Both the position numbers and the translations under genes were made by a program. The notes under the pieces were generated by a model. That model searched no databases, was not told the origin of the DNA, and was given only the letters and a program-made list of their open reading frames with translations. Source: Hymenochaete sp. R1 (taxonomy: Eukaryota > Basidiomycota > Agaricomycetes > Hymenochaetales > Hymenochaetaceae). From it: a DNA stretch of 64,000 bases. Shown here piece after piece: positions 45,981 to 57,809 of the stretch. How positions within the stretch are numbered: the first letter of the stretch is position 1; the number at the start of each line of letters is the position of its first letter. The DNA lies in contig JAFREE010000020.1 in NCBI GenBank assembly GCA_019400425.1, positions 1 through 64,000 on the forward strand, in the 5' to 3' direction.

Positions 45981-47672
45981 CTATAATCTCTCATCGATCC
46001 ATTCAGCCTGTTTGCCCTCCCGAAAGACGTCTTCGTCAGCCATGTGCGACCAATCTTCCTTGTCTCTGCTCTTGTAGGACTGTATAAGAAAATGTATTAG
46101 CTATCATTGCGATTGACAGAAGTGATCACCGACCTTGCTCAGGAACTCCCGACCTCGAGAAATCTTTTTGTCCATCTCTATCAATTCGGCGCTTCGATGT
46201 TGCGTCATAGTCAATAGGTCGTCGAGTTCGGCTTTTGTGATGTCATTTGACCTATCATGAAAGGCAACGATATCGCCATCCAGTGCGCCGAATATCTCGC
46301 CATCCGCAATCTACTTGTATATCAAGTTCCTTGACCATATCAATGTGGAGGGATTCTTACCATGTTAGAAACGAGAGTCCGGATCATATTGATATCAACA
46401 ACACCAATGGACGATCCGACTTCCGACAGAGAAAGAGTGATGTATACCTCTGTCAATTTCTTGACCGCCCATCGTCTTGAACGCTCTAGTGCTTCTCGGA
46501 TCAGACCAATGTTTTTGTCCTATAAGTTTTAGTCAGTCATCTTGCGTAATTGAGATTTATATAAACCTACTGATTCAAAGTTCTGTGCTTCTTTCTCGAG
46601 TAAGAGCTCAAGCTTTTTCGTCTGTAGCGGATAGTCATTGACGAATGTGGCGTACGGCGTTTTTTGAAACAACGAAATTAGCGTTGTGCTGACGAATTTT
46701 GGGAGCTTTTTGACCTGAAGGAAGTTAAGCAAACCCTTGTTACGTTGTGCGATAACTTCTGACTACCGACTTTGCCGTTCGCAATGAGCTGGACGAGCGC
46801 GAGTTTTTTCAGGGCTTCTAGCTGGATGGCAGCTGGAGTCTGCGCAGGACTGGTCACCACAATGTCAAAGCATTCTTCAGCTTCAGACCATCGCCTGAGT
46901 GCCGAGAATGCTATGCCAGTCGCATAGTGATATACCAAGTTATCGTTGTAGTGCAAGTCAGAAAGAGAGGTGTCAATCTCCGTTATAGGAACCTCGAAGA
47001 CTGGGAGACCCATCGCAAATTGGCGTGTGGCAACACAAACTCGAGCAAAGATCGGATGCACGGTTGTAAGATGTGACATGGTTGGAGGGTACTTGCTGAG
47101 TAGACTAACGAGTAACGGCAGACTTTGGTCAAGCTACTAAAGAGTTGAGTAACGAATGTGAATCATAAATTTGGGCATTAGCGCTCACGACACTGTTTGC
47201 TTCATAAATCGACACAATTCCCTTTGCCAGCATTGTTACTATGGGCCAGGTAGTATTGAGCGATAGAGATGCCGTAAAGCAGAGGAGACTGACCTCGCTC
47301 CGGCGCCAATCGTGCTTGTATCGGGTTGAAGTCCCTGCAGAACATTTGCAGGGTTTCAGGCAGTACCACCGGGGCATTTTCGATCGTTAGACGAGCCGAC
47401 CTAGTGAAAGTGTTAACGACTTTAAAGCTGACCAACTTTGAGGCATACAGTAGATACAGGTATCCCAGGGTATGATTTTGAGGGTTCAGAGCCGTTAAAG
47501 GATCTTGTCCGTTCTCTGCAACACTCGCAAACGTCGCTTCTCTGATTTCTTTTCTTCCGCCAAAAGCATTCAAATAGCTGATAAGCCTTCCATCATCAGT
47601 AGACGTCGTTATCTCGTTGACAATGCCAGCAATTGGCGAGTTCAAAGCACCTGCAGTGGACGTGCTGGCCAT
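45981..47672 (-). CDS. CSN3: COP9 signalosome subunit 3
   Basis: CSN3 is a PCI-domain scaffold of the complex that removes Nedd8 from cullins. Exons 47294-47672, 47189-47238, 46771-47133, 46571-46714, 46361-46519, 46134-46310 and 45981-46079 give 456 residues. TPR-like helices fill the first 300 residues (YHYATGIAFSALRRWSEAEE, LEALKKLALVQLIANGK), then the PCI winged helix spans the junction region with YITLSLSEVGSSIGV, MIADGEIFGALDGDIVAFHD and a terminal helix. The ATG at 47672 is the first in the frame that follows the transcript. Intron 3 uses a GTCGGT donor; phases close everywhere. Confidence 0.85.
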
Positions 47673-48130
47673 CTCGTAACCTCGTAGATAGAAAGACCGG
47701 TTCAAGGTGGCGAGATCAGAATGGACCTTGATCGATTAATACGTCCTTCAAGCTTGTCTTGGCTGGTTATATACTGAGCGCTGAGTAGGTACAACACGAA
47801 CACGACAGATGAGATGAGCGGGTGAAGCCGAAAGACGCGCCTTCCTGCAGCTTCGAATGCGTAATGCAGCACCGTCCACGAATGGTTTTCTCCGACCCTT
47901 CTTTCTTTCCTTCCCTCATTTGGCAGAAACTATCAATACATTGGGACTGCATAGCTATCTGTGAATTGACCCTTAAGTGACATGACCTGACGTCTTATCG
48001 TGCTTGAGTGGGCTGAAACGACGATCTGGACATACTGTACGTTCATCGCAACCATGATGTACTATATCATCTAACTAATGATGAAATTAGAAAATATTAC
48101 TGTACATCTACGTGTGCATGCAAATGACAT
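47673..48130. other. Spacer upstream of CSN3
   Basis: 458 bases between the CSN3 start and the stop of the next minus gene. AT-rich, with no gene seen. Confidence 0.4.
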
Positions 48131-49055
48131 CTACTGTAACATTGGGAGCGCTACGGACCGCAAGCTCGGGTGATTTTGAACAAAAGCCATCTGATGAAGA
48201 CAATCCGGGGGGACGCGCATGCCATCATACCCTTTCAAGTTCAGCGAGAAGAGATCTAGGTCTGGGAAATCCAAGGATTCGAGGTTCGCCACTCTCGCTG
48301 GAGCCTCGTATGTCAGCATCAAGGCCTCCAACCCTCTATGACGACGAAGGAAGTCCATGAAAGATTGACCTCCTTTGCTTACATCTTCTTCCGATAGGGA
48401 TTCAGAATCGGTCACGCCGATTGTCAATCGTAGCTTCCACATTCGGTTGAAGGTTGTTGCAAGAAGAGACTGACAAAGCACCGACTCAATTCGTTGATCT
48501 GAAAATCAAGGAAACATGGGACTCACGGGAACTTTATCGAGTAATATCGTGGAATCCAACTGCTCAAGGTGCTTTGAGGAGGCCAGCACGTTCCATATCT
48601 CGTGTGGGATAAAGAAGGGCTCGTTCCAGGGCTCTGTGTAAGTAAACTTGCACAATTTACACCGTTGTCCTAATAATGACAGGATTTTTTCCAGAGCTTG
48701 ATGGGCCCTCGCGGCTCGAGGATCATAATGAATATCAGACTTTCCAACCACCTTTTGGAGGCGCGAATGAGACCGACGTGCTCGTATAGTGGGGTGGAAA
48801 CTCTTGACTCACCTCCAAGGAGCGACACGGATATGTAGCACTGATCCTCTTTCCTACAAACTCGACCAAAGAAGGTGCATCGACGATGAATACATCCACA
48901 TTCTTGCACCTCCTTGCCAGGAGGCTCACGTAGCAATACTTTGAGACACGAGAGATCAAGGACAGCGATTTGGTATCGGAAATATATGCAGCGGACCGGA
49001 CGATGAACTCCTCCTTGCGCGTCCAAGCGATGACTTCAAACACTTCATCTTCCAT
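48131..49055 (-). CDS. F-box/LRR-like unknown protein
   Basis: Exons 48813-49055, 48527-48751 and 48131-48484 give 273 residues from the ATG at 49055. The layout (short helical N-terminus, then leucine-rich segments such as LEQLDSTILLDKV and LESLDFPDLDLFSLNLKG) resembles the many lineage-specific F-box proteins of mushrooms, but a clear F-box is not visible, so the call is tentative. The last intron would be only 42 nt (48485-48526), near the lower limit, and the acceptor is uncertain. Confidence 0.5.
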
Positions 49056-49959
49056 ATGAGTTGCTACGAAGAAATAGGAGAAGGAAGAAGGAGATGAAAA
49101 GGCCACGTATTGCTCCCCATCATGGCTCTTTTCAACTTTGCTTTAGCTTTTGCGTCTCGCTTACCACTTCGTGCTCCAGTGGTTGTTGCCACATGGAAAT
49201 AGGTGGCGAAGAATTCTTGTCATGAATCCGGATCGAGAACGACGTAGTGCAGCAAAAACCTCGCGACCTGGTACTTGGAGGGCCGGTACGACCGAGGCGG
49301 CAACTGGCGTAGACCTCGGGCACAGACTGGTCGACCTGAGAAGTTCAACCGCGTCTCTTTGCAGATCAACCAGTATCCAGTTTGGACGAGAATCGTTATA
49401 CCGTCTCCATATTCCTGGATACCAGAAATCGCGCAGTATTCACCAACGAGCATAGTAACGATTCTCTTCACGTGGCAGAGGAATTAAGCAACAGTATTGA
49501 TGAAGGCAGACAAGGTAGTCAAAAGCGCGTTGGAAATGTCAAAGTAGAGGTCGAAACGGACTGATGCCAGTGTGATAAAGGGACAGCATCCTACAATTTC
49601 TCGGTGACAATTGTGATTGGAAATTTGTTGCCCAAGCTTATTGCTATGACTTTCATTGAGTATATTTTTCGAACAATTGCGAACTCGGTTTAATGTACTT
49701 TCATCTAATCTAACGGATATTAAGACCATGAACATTGAGGCGTACAAAGAAAATATCTCCTCAAGTATGTATGCACATATATGCAGCATTGGGGAACGAT
49801 TCTTTCTGAAGCACGCAGCCTAGGTAAATCGCATATGTGGACACTGAAGCAAAATTTTACCAGGAGTGACATCTGGCTTTGCATTGCCAATAACATGCCT
49901 TGTTAATAATATTACACTCTAATAGTACATGGATAACATGTCCGATTCTGACCAGTAGA
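49056..49959. other. Intergenic region, 3' of the chitinase
   Basis: 904 bases with no supported gene. The minus gene at 48131 has its promoter at the left end; the right part is AT-rich 3' flank of the chitinase. Confidence 0.4.
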
Positions 49960-51636
49960 TCACCTCGAACAAGAACTGGGCGAGCTCCTGTAACCTTTGA
50001 GAGAGCTCTCAATGGAGTCCAAGAGTATGTCGTTAGAGTCGCCACCAGCTTGCCACATTGCAAAGCCAGCGAGCCCGCTGTCGACAATATAATCACCCTT
50101 AGCAGCTGCGTGAGCTTTATAAGCAACTGCACTTTGAAAGTCGGCGATGAACCTACCGAAAGACGTCGCATCATCATAAGCGACCATGACCTGAGTGTTG
50201 GGATTGTAAATGAAAGGCTTCGGGTAGAATATTTTCTTCAGCATGTACGATATACGAAGAGAGTATAATCACTCACTGTTTGACTGCAGTTATCGAAGGT
50301 ATAAACCATCCCGTCAGCAGCCGTCCCGTTCGAGTCCAAGAATCCAGCTTGTACTAAACCCCAGAAATTGAAGACGCCTCCCACAGTTGTCGGATTCCCA
50401 CACGAATCAGTCTCGCCAGTCGTACTATCCCAGGAGTCACCCGCAGGTTGGTTCGCAGCATCAAATTCTGGGTACAAGTTCAATGAGGCCGGTGAAGTGC
50501 TATTATCTAATGCGTTGGCCTGCGATACGGAGAACGAGTGCCCGTACGAGGCTACGCCGAGGACGATCTGTGATGATGGAAAGCCTGCGTTCGTCCAGGC
50601 GGAGATGGCACTGACGGCTGAGCCCTGTTGGTCCGCTGAAGGAGCACAAGTGTCGTTCAGAGGTGCGTTTGGCCCGGCGGCGGTTGACCATGAACCCCAG
50701 ATGTCATAGTTCATGATAGCTATTAGTAGTCTTAGTATATACAGGAAATCGATGATTTAAGCCCAGTTGAATGAAAAGCTCACAGATGAAGTTCAAAGCG
50801 CCAGCGAACTGAGAGACATCACTGAGGGGTGATCCATCTTGGCCGTTCCAAGGTTTGATTGACGTAGCAGCCGAGAGTGTCAGATTCGAACCCCTGGGAT
50901 CTGCCCGGATCGTCTGCAAGAACGAGAGAAAGTTGCTCGCGTCCATCGGATTCTTGATATTACATCCAATTCCGTCACCATTTGGGTACTCCCAGCTACG
51001 ATGAGTAAGAAATGATATTATATAGCTTTGGCGTATGTGAACCTACTCAAAATCAAGACCATCGAGACTGTATTTCGAAACCAAATCAAGCAATGCAGTT
51101 GCAAACGCAGTTCGATTCGTGTCGTCCCCGACGTTCGAAGAGTAGAATCGTGACCCACTCCAGCCGCCTACCGATAGGATAGCCTTCACATTCTGCAGAT
51201 ACAACTTATAATTTTTTAGAAGACGAAATAATGAATATGCTCACATTGTTATGGGCCGTCGAGACAAAATTCGGAAGCAGTTGAGCATCACTACTTTCTA
51301 AGGATACCATATTCCCATCGTTGGTTGTCGTGCTTGACAAAAGCGCGTCAGTAATCAAGGGGCGGGTGGATAATGAAACTAAATTACTCACGCAAAAGAG
51401 TAAATGACGTGTGTATACTTTGACCAGCTGACGCTAGAAAGAGGGAACTTCGCGCTGTCCCATCCTGCGTACCAGGTTGCGGCGACATATGTTGCATCGT
51501 CTCTAGCGAATAAGCATTGATCGCCGGGACTCGAGGAGGAGAGAGCAGAGGAACGGGCGGTCAATCCGCACAGCGGAGCTCCCAAGCATGCTGTTAAAAT
51601 TGAGAAGAGCTGAAGGGCGAACAAAAGGTTATGCAT
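49960..51636 (-). CDS. Secreted GH18 chitinase
   Basis: Glycoside hydrolase family 18 enzyme cleaving chitin or related beta-1,4-GlcNAc chains. Exons 51392-51636, 51245-51332, 51047-51192, 50784-50995, 50277-50719 and 49960-50217 give 463 residues. A signal peptide (MHNLLFALQLFSILTACLGA) is followed by the barrel. The catalytic DGLDFDWEYP gives Asp155, Asp158, Asp160 and acid Glu162, complete for the DxxDxDxE motif; AILSVGGWSG, the strand MNYDIWG, and GFAMWQAGGDSNDILL at the end complete the fold. There is no carbohydrate-binding module. The plus-strand sequence 51765-51772 (TATAAATA on the minus strand) lies about 130 bases upstream of the start and may be its TATA box. Confidence 0.92.
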
Positions 51637-52179
51637 GTCAAATACAACGAAAATGGCTCAGGGGATTGGTAGCAGTCAATAAAATGGTTGGAAGTGCAAA
51701 ACCAGTTGCAGAAGCCGAAGCCGAAGGCGAGCACAGAACAGGCCCGCAACAGCTATTACACTCATATTTATAGCGTACTCTGATACATCGATGGGCGGAC
51801 ACCATGAGGCCGGGATTTTTGCACACGAGGCTGGTCGATGGGTTAGCCTCGGAGGCCGGGGGCAGAAAAGGAGCATGCCGAAATTAGTATGTTGACCAAA
51901 GGGTCATTCAACCCCTGACAATTTCTGAAGAGGGCTAGAATTGTCAGCCTTATTGGCTCTTTATGAGAAAGGTCATGGATGATCGTACCAGAGCGATTTG
52001 AGTGGCGAATCTGCTTATCGAAGAAAGATATCGAATGCTCGAGGACGGCAGTAGCGGCCGAATGCATTTACGATTGCTCGAAGGGTTAAAAACGCGGATG
52101 TGCATAAAGATTCGACTACAGTAAATGCATTGCTTACCGTAAAGTACAACATGATAAAAGTTCAGAATGGGATTCATCT
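51637..52179. other. Spacer between SRP19 and chitinase
   Basis: 543 bases holding the chitinase promoter and the SRP19 3' end. No gene is seen. Confidence 0.4.
51765..51772 (-). promoter_or_regulatory. Possible TATA box of the chitinase gene
   Basis: TATAAATA on the minus strand, 129-136 bases upstream of the chitinase ATG. A consensus match at a usable distance; no other evidence. Confidence 0.4.
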
Positions 52180-53207
52180 TCACGCCCTGACCCTCACTAC
52201 TTTCCTTTTCCCCTTCCCTCCTGCATTAGGCGCAGCCGACGCGTTGTCCGCTGCCGCATTCATACCAGCTTTAATTGTATCAACCAGTACACCAGAAGAC
52301 AATGCCGGAGAGTATGCGGAAACGCGAGATGCTAGCATGGGCTGGGGTTCTGGAGGTGCTGGAAGTCGCCTCCTAAACGTTCGTTTCCGGGCATTTGTTT
52401 TCGCCTTCTTTTCTTTCTTCCCCGCTGCAGCTTTGCCCTTCACAAGAGTCTGTTTCGTAATATTTACAGAAGGCTCTGAGGACTTCGGGACATTAAACGG
52501 CGACTTGGGGATGAGCTCTGGTTTAATAGATTGAATGTAGAAGGCGATGGCTTCCATAAGCTGCTTCTCTGGCAAGTGCATACGGTCAGGTGAATACGAT
52601 GAATGGTTTATGAACGAATCAGCACACACTTGACTTTATGCGTGAGTTCACAAGTATACCGTCCCTCTTCCATTGCACACGAACTCGCCCAGGGTTATCC
52701 CAATCGGCTGGATGGCACTTCTGGACTTCATGTAGCGTTCCCAGTCCGAGTCGTGATGCTGCTTCGGCAATGTCCTTGCTCAAGGGCCACCATATAGCCT
52801 TTTCTCTTGCAATTCGTCTCGATCCTGTCCCATAAGACCGCTTCGCGTCTATATAAACAGGATAGATGCATGTCCACCTAATAGCGTTTTGTCCGTACAA
52901 TAGAGTTTATGTGACAATGCAGTGAATGGACAAATCGTGAAAGGAGGCGCAGTACACACTTCTTATACGGCGTGAGATCCGAGACCGTCGGCCCAGACTG
53001 AGTCGGCATCCATGGCGGGGCTTGTGATGGGCTTGCTGGACCAGCGACCGATTGCTGACTTGCGTCTGGGGTATTGTCTTCATCGGAGTCCGAGTCGACT
53101 GATTGCAAAACGCGTCTTGGGTTGGAAATGAGAGGGCGAGAGGGAAGAGGTAAGTCTGTATCGTCGTCAAAGACTTCCTCTATAGTCGCTTGCGATTTTC
53201 TTGACAT
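52180..53207 (-). CDS. SEC65: Signal recognition particle subunit SRP19 (Sec65)
   Basis: SRP19 binds the S domain of the SRP RNA so that SRP54 can join. Exons 52960-53207, 52630-52877 and 52180-52568 give 294 residues, longer than human SRP19 but near the fungal Sec65 range. The N-terminal 80 residues are acidic and polar. The SRP19 core reads [32 protein letters not shown] and [12 protein letters not shown], then [11 protein letters not shown] and a helix ([13 protein letters not shown]). The final 90 residues are Lys/Arg/Ala-rich and end [13 protein letters not shown], probably RNA-binding. Confidence 0.9.
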
Positions 53208-53385
53208 CGTTGCTCAGTGTCGGTGGATGGTAAGGTGCTTCAAGAACGTCGGAAGACAACGAGCTCAACGTAGACGAATGGAGGGACAATATTATGTCAT
53301 CTACGCTTCTCACGCGACCGCAGAAACTCTGTTCAGCGCCGCCTGCTTCAAGTGCTTGCTTGACGCGTTCCTCACTGGTGCATCC
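53208..53385. promoter_or_regulatory. Short bidirectional promoter, SRP19 and VPS29
   Basis: Only 178 bases separate the two divergent start codons. Both genes are housekeeping, so this is probably a shared bidirectional promoter. Confidence 0.55.
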
Positions 53386-54196
53386 ATGGTGCTCGTCCTT
53401 GTCATCGGAGACCTTCATATCCCACATCGTGTTCACGATTTACCCGCAAAGTTCAAGAAACTTCTCGTTCCGGGAAAAATTCAACAAATTATCTGCACAG
53501 GCAACGTTTGTGACAAAGAGACTCTTGACTACCTAAGAGGTATTGCTCCAGATGTTCATGTAGTCCGTGGCGATTATGACGAGGTGAGCAGCGTTACTGT
53601 TGTTTCAAATAACATAATATTGATTCTGGGGGCAGCGGCCGGAGTTTCCGCTAACAACGACTTTGGTCCACCATCCTATAAAGATTGGTGTTATTCATGG
53701 TCACCAGTGCGTGCCAACTGGTGACCTTGATTCACTTAGCGCCATCGCTCGCCAAATGGATGTCGATGTCCTTGTATCAGGCCATACTCATGTGTAAGCT
53801 CTAGCGCTCGCTCTAAAACCTATGGCAATGCTCATTTTGGCTGTCCAGCTTCCAGGCGACGGAATATGACGGCAAATTCTTCTTGAATCCTGGTACCGCT
53901 ACTGGTGCATGGTCAGGGGCATTTACCGAGTCAGTCGTTATTGTCCTTGTCGTAATCCTGTCACGCATCTAACATGACTGCGATCAAGCGACCCCCCTGC
54001 GTCTTTCGCGCTTATGGACATCCAAGGCGCTGTTATCGTCACGTACTTCTATCAGATCCACGAAGGCGAAGTGCGCGTTGAGAAGATCGAATGGCGGCGC
54101 GAAGTCCCGCCTGTAGCTTCTCCGACACCGAGATCCGGAGCACTTCCACAATCAATACCGACGAGCCCAGCTCCGGCATCACAGAGTGTCTGGTAG
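53386..54196 (+). CDS. VPS29: Retromer subunit VPS29
   Basis: VPS29 is the metallophosphoesterase-fold subunit of the retromer, which returns receptors from endosomes to the Golgi. Exons 53386-53583, 53645-53793, 53849-53929 and 53989-54196 give 211 residues. The start [15 protein letters not shown] is canonical. The fold motifs [24 protein letters not shown] and SGHTH are present, then NPGTATGAW and FALMDIQG. The first acceptor (CCGGAG) is unusual and was fixed by the family block that follows. The last 30 residues are a Ser/Pro-rich tail that most VPS29 proteins lack. Confidence 0.93.
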
Positions 54197-55061
54197 TATT
54201 GTCGGGCCTCGATACTGGCCTCAGCTTTTTTGTATGTATTGATGTATGTGTAAGAGTAATGTCTCAATTGCGTAGTACGTGCGATTTCTGCAATCTGGAA
54301 TCGTCGCATTTGATACCTAACAATTTTTTTTAGATTTATGATATTGTCTTCCTCCAATTTACTTATACGTGATGAAGCCCTTTGTGCCACCCATCCCCAA
54401 ATCAAACTTGCTACCCTCAAATACAAAGTTCTTCCGCACCAAACTTTCCCAGCTAATTCAATTTATTTATTATTGTACCCGCTTCGACTACAAACATCTT
54501 CGAAGTGAAGGAAGGCCTTCTCTTACTATTGGTTCACACGTAAACCTTGCGACGGCACTTTTTTTTGATAACAGGCGTAAGTTCAGGTAATCGTCTTTCT
54601 CATTCGATGCAGCGACGAAAACGTAGCATTATCATTGCATGTAAGGCACCATTCCCTTTTGCCAATCCACGGCGATGTTGTATTTAGGTACTCGGTACTC
54701 TGCGATTCTTCATCCATTCTAGAGTCTCACCATCGTGCTACATGGACGGAAGCCATGTAGAAATAAGGGTCCTTCTACATTGGACGTATTCGGCATTCGT
54801 CGGCAGGACACAACGGACCAGAATATCAATAATGTTTACACTCATCCTGTGGAACCAGGGCCTTGAACTTTCCACGGGTCAGAAATATGACTCGCGTTCT
54901 AAACCTTACTGTATGCTTCTTCGAACCAGAATTACAAACCACCCTTTCTTGACCTCAGTCTCTCTGACCTTTTCCCGTTCCCTCATCTCTTGCCTTCTAG
55001 CCTCCATCTTCGTCCATTTAACTAGGTGAACAAGCGTGGTTGTCTGTTCAATCTCTCTGCC
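54197..55061. other. Intergenic region upstream of MFS copy 2
   Basis: 865 bases with no supported gene. A polyT run lies at 54325-54332 and a second at 54560-54568. The right part should be the MFS promoter. Confidence 0.4.
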
Positions 55062-57394
55062 ATGCCGAAGCCAGACCGTTACGATGAGACCTCAATCCCA
55101 CTCCTGGCTGTCTCAGACGACGGAGACGCCGGTCCGGATACCGAGGTGCTCGCCGACGGCGGTGGTAGCTTACACCCCAGGTATAATCGTTTTCCCCCAC
55201 ACTCTCAGACCCAGTTGTCTGTGAAGTTGGAGGACGGTGAACGAGATGGTCGCAGAAAGCATGAGGTCGGCGAAGTGGACGGAGCAATGAAATACAAGAG
55301 ACGGACTCCGTTGCCTCTCCTGCAATTGTTCATGCTCTGTGTATGTAGGTTGAGCGAGCCGATTGCATACACACAGATTTTCCCGGTAAGTCTACCAGTC
55401 TTCATTGATCGCTAGTGCAAAAGGCGCTGACATCAACTACTTCATGATCCAGTATGTGAACAAAGTGAGCACGTTTAAGAGTCTAAGGACAGCCTTCAAG
55501 GAAATATCTAACTCGCTGGACAGATGGTAGAAGATATGAAAGTCACAGAGAAACGACAAGAGATCGGATACTACTCCGGAATAATTGTTAGTATGTGCTT
55601 GCGATGTAGTCAACGAGTCTGACATGCCATTTCTAGGATAGTATTTTTGCTGTCTGTCAGCTCTTCACTATTTTACAATGGGGAAAGTTATCAGGTACAC
55701 GGACTACTCATGCATATTGCGCATATGGCTAACAATGCTGTCTAAGACCGCATTGGCCGGAAGCCCGTCATCCTCATCGGACTCTCTGGCGTCGCCCTTT
55801 CAACATTCCTTTTCGGCCTTGCACGGACCTTCTGGACTGCTGTTATCGCCCGTTCACTCGCAGGTGCACTCTCTGGCAATGCTGCTGTCGCTCAGAGTGT
55901 GGTGGGTGAGATCACGGACGAAACGAACCAGGCGCAAGCTTTCCCGTTGACGGGACTATCGTGGAGCTTGGGATGCATTGTGGGACCTATGATCGGGTAC
56001 GTTGATGTTTTACGAGAATTTCCCGTGATGTTTGATAGCTTCTGCAGGGGCAATTTTGCGGATCCTGAGCATAGTCTTCCGAAAACATTTGGATCGATTC
56101 AGATCTTTAGGGACCACCCGTATTTACTTCCTTGTGTGATTTCCTCTAGCATCTCTATTGCAACCGTCATCCTAGGCTTAATATTTTTAAAAGAAGTGAG
56201 TAAGCCTACGACTTCGAAGTGAAAATCTGATTCTAATTCTTATATCGTAGTCCCTTCCCTCCAAAGTGCGCTTGGATACGAATCTTCCCTCACCGATAGT
56301 CACTCGCTTGTCTGAAAAAAATGGGCCAATGTCTACTGATGAAGTTGCCACCAAGAGAAAAGACACAAGCGTAAAAGCTATACTTTCGAGCAGAGCTATT
56401 CGTTCCATCTTCAAAAATTACTTCCTTTTATCCGTTTCGGGGACCTCATTTGATGTCGTTTTTACCCTCCTGGCTTATACACCAGTCCACCTCGGGGGTC
56501 TATCACGCACGGTGAGCACTGGTCTTGTCACGTCCACATTTCTCGCCAAACTCATATTTCTCTGATTTTGAGCCGGACGAGATCGGTTATGCCCTCGCAT
56601 TCAGCGGTGCAGCCGGTGCTTTCGTGCAAGTATTTGTTTTCCCGATTCTCCAAAGGCGATATGATAGCATCCCGCTCTACCGCATCCTTATGTTTATCTG
56701 GCCAGTCCTCTTCGCCATCCTCCCCATCCTCGCTTTCCTTGCTCGTTGGACCGCACCAGAGTCGGCCTTGGCGGGATCACTGGCTTCTCCTGTTATTCCC
56801 GAAGTTGGAGTGACTCCTACAGTAGAGTTGGAGGTAGCGGCAGTTGATGGTGAGGGGATGTTGACGATGCCGACCTATCCCGCGGGTCCGCTTTTGTGGA
56901 TGGGCATCGCTATTGCACTCGCTCTGCTCCGATGTGCCCACATGTGCTATTCGTACGTTCGTTTCACACACCCATTAATCGACAGGTCCTCCACATTCAG
57001 TCACTGACAACGCCCCTCCATCTCCAGCCTCAACGTCATCCTCATCAAGAACGCCGCCCCCTCCAAAGAAGCTCTGGGCGCGACCTTCGGGCTCGCACAG
57101 ACTGTCGCCTGTATCGCTCGCGCAGGCGCACCCGCCTTCGTCAGCTCCCTCTTCGCCATGTCCATCAAATACGGCATCCTGAATGGAAACTTCGTATGGG
57201 TCGTCATGGTCGCGATTGGTTTGTGCGGATGGTGGAGCACGCTGTCTATTAGGGATAGTGACTCGGATGAGGATGACTATGAGTCCTCTGTGCTGGGCGA
57301 TGTTAGAGGGAGGTCTGTGAGTAGCGGGAGTAACGGAAGTGGCAGTATGATGGAAGAAGAGTGTGAGATGGATGAGTTGCGGACGAGAGCGTGA
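55062..57394 (+). CDS. MFS transporter, ZIFL/multidrug type, copy 2
   Basis: Nine exons (55062-55385, 55453-55464, 55524-55586, 55637-55694, 55747-55996, 56048-56195, 56251-56511, 56573-56952, 57028-57394) give 620 residues. Key blocks are DRIGRKPVILIGL after helix 2, ITDETNQAQAFPLTGLSW and GPMIGG near helix 5, TLLAYTPVHLGGLSRT in the second half and LNVILIKNAAPSKEALG near the end. The exon order, including the 12-nt exon 2 (YVNK) and the 63-nt exon 3, matches MFS copy 1. Two introns of copy 1 are absent here. The N-terminus and the C-terminal acidic tail are longer than in copy 1. Substrate unknown. Confidence 0.88.
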
Positions 57395-57809
57395 GTCAAA
57401 GCTGGTCGCTGCGAGTGTAGAGCCTCTCCGTCTCGTGCACTGACGTCAACAAATGTGGGTCGCTCAGGTTTCTAACCACCTTACACTTATAAAAGTTTGT
57501 CGCCCGACAACATTCAAACCTTTATTAGATCACATTGTATGTTTTGTTAGAAAGATCTTGGAATGGTTGTGTTCTATAAATATGTACAAAGAAAATTGCA
57601 GCTTGTCATTAATTATTGGTATGAGTGGAGATGGTATATCTAAGCCTCAGACATTCTGTCTAAGATACGGTACAACAAGGATTGAATCGGAAACCACGAG
57701 AAGAAATTGAGATAATGACCAATGAAAAGGAAAGAGAAAATGAAAGTCCACGAGAGAAATTGATGAAGGAGTGCAAGGAAGGGAATAAGGATATGAGAAT
57801 TTTATTGTC
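57395..57809. other. Convergent 3' region
   Basis: 415 bases between the MFS stop (plus) and the F-box stop (minus). AT-rich, with no gene seen. Confidence 0.4.

Noticed and set aside
48493..48520. A 28-nt intron in the LRR/F-box-like gene
   Set aside because: Below a workable intron size; a 42-nt version with phase 0 was used, still uncertain.
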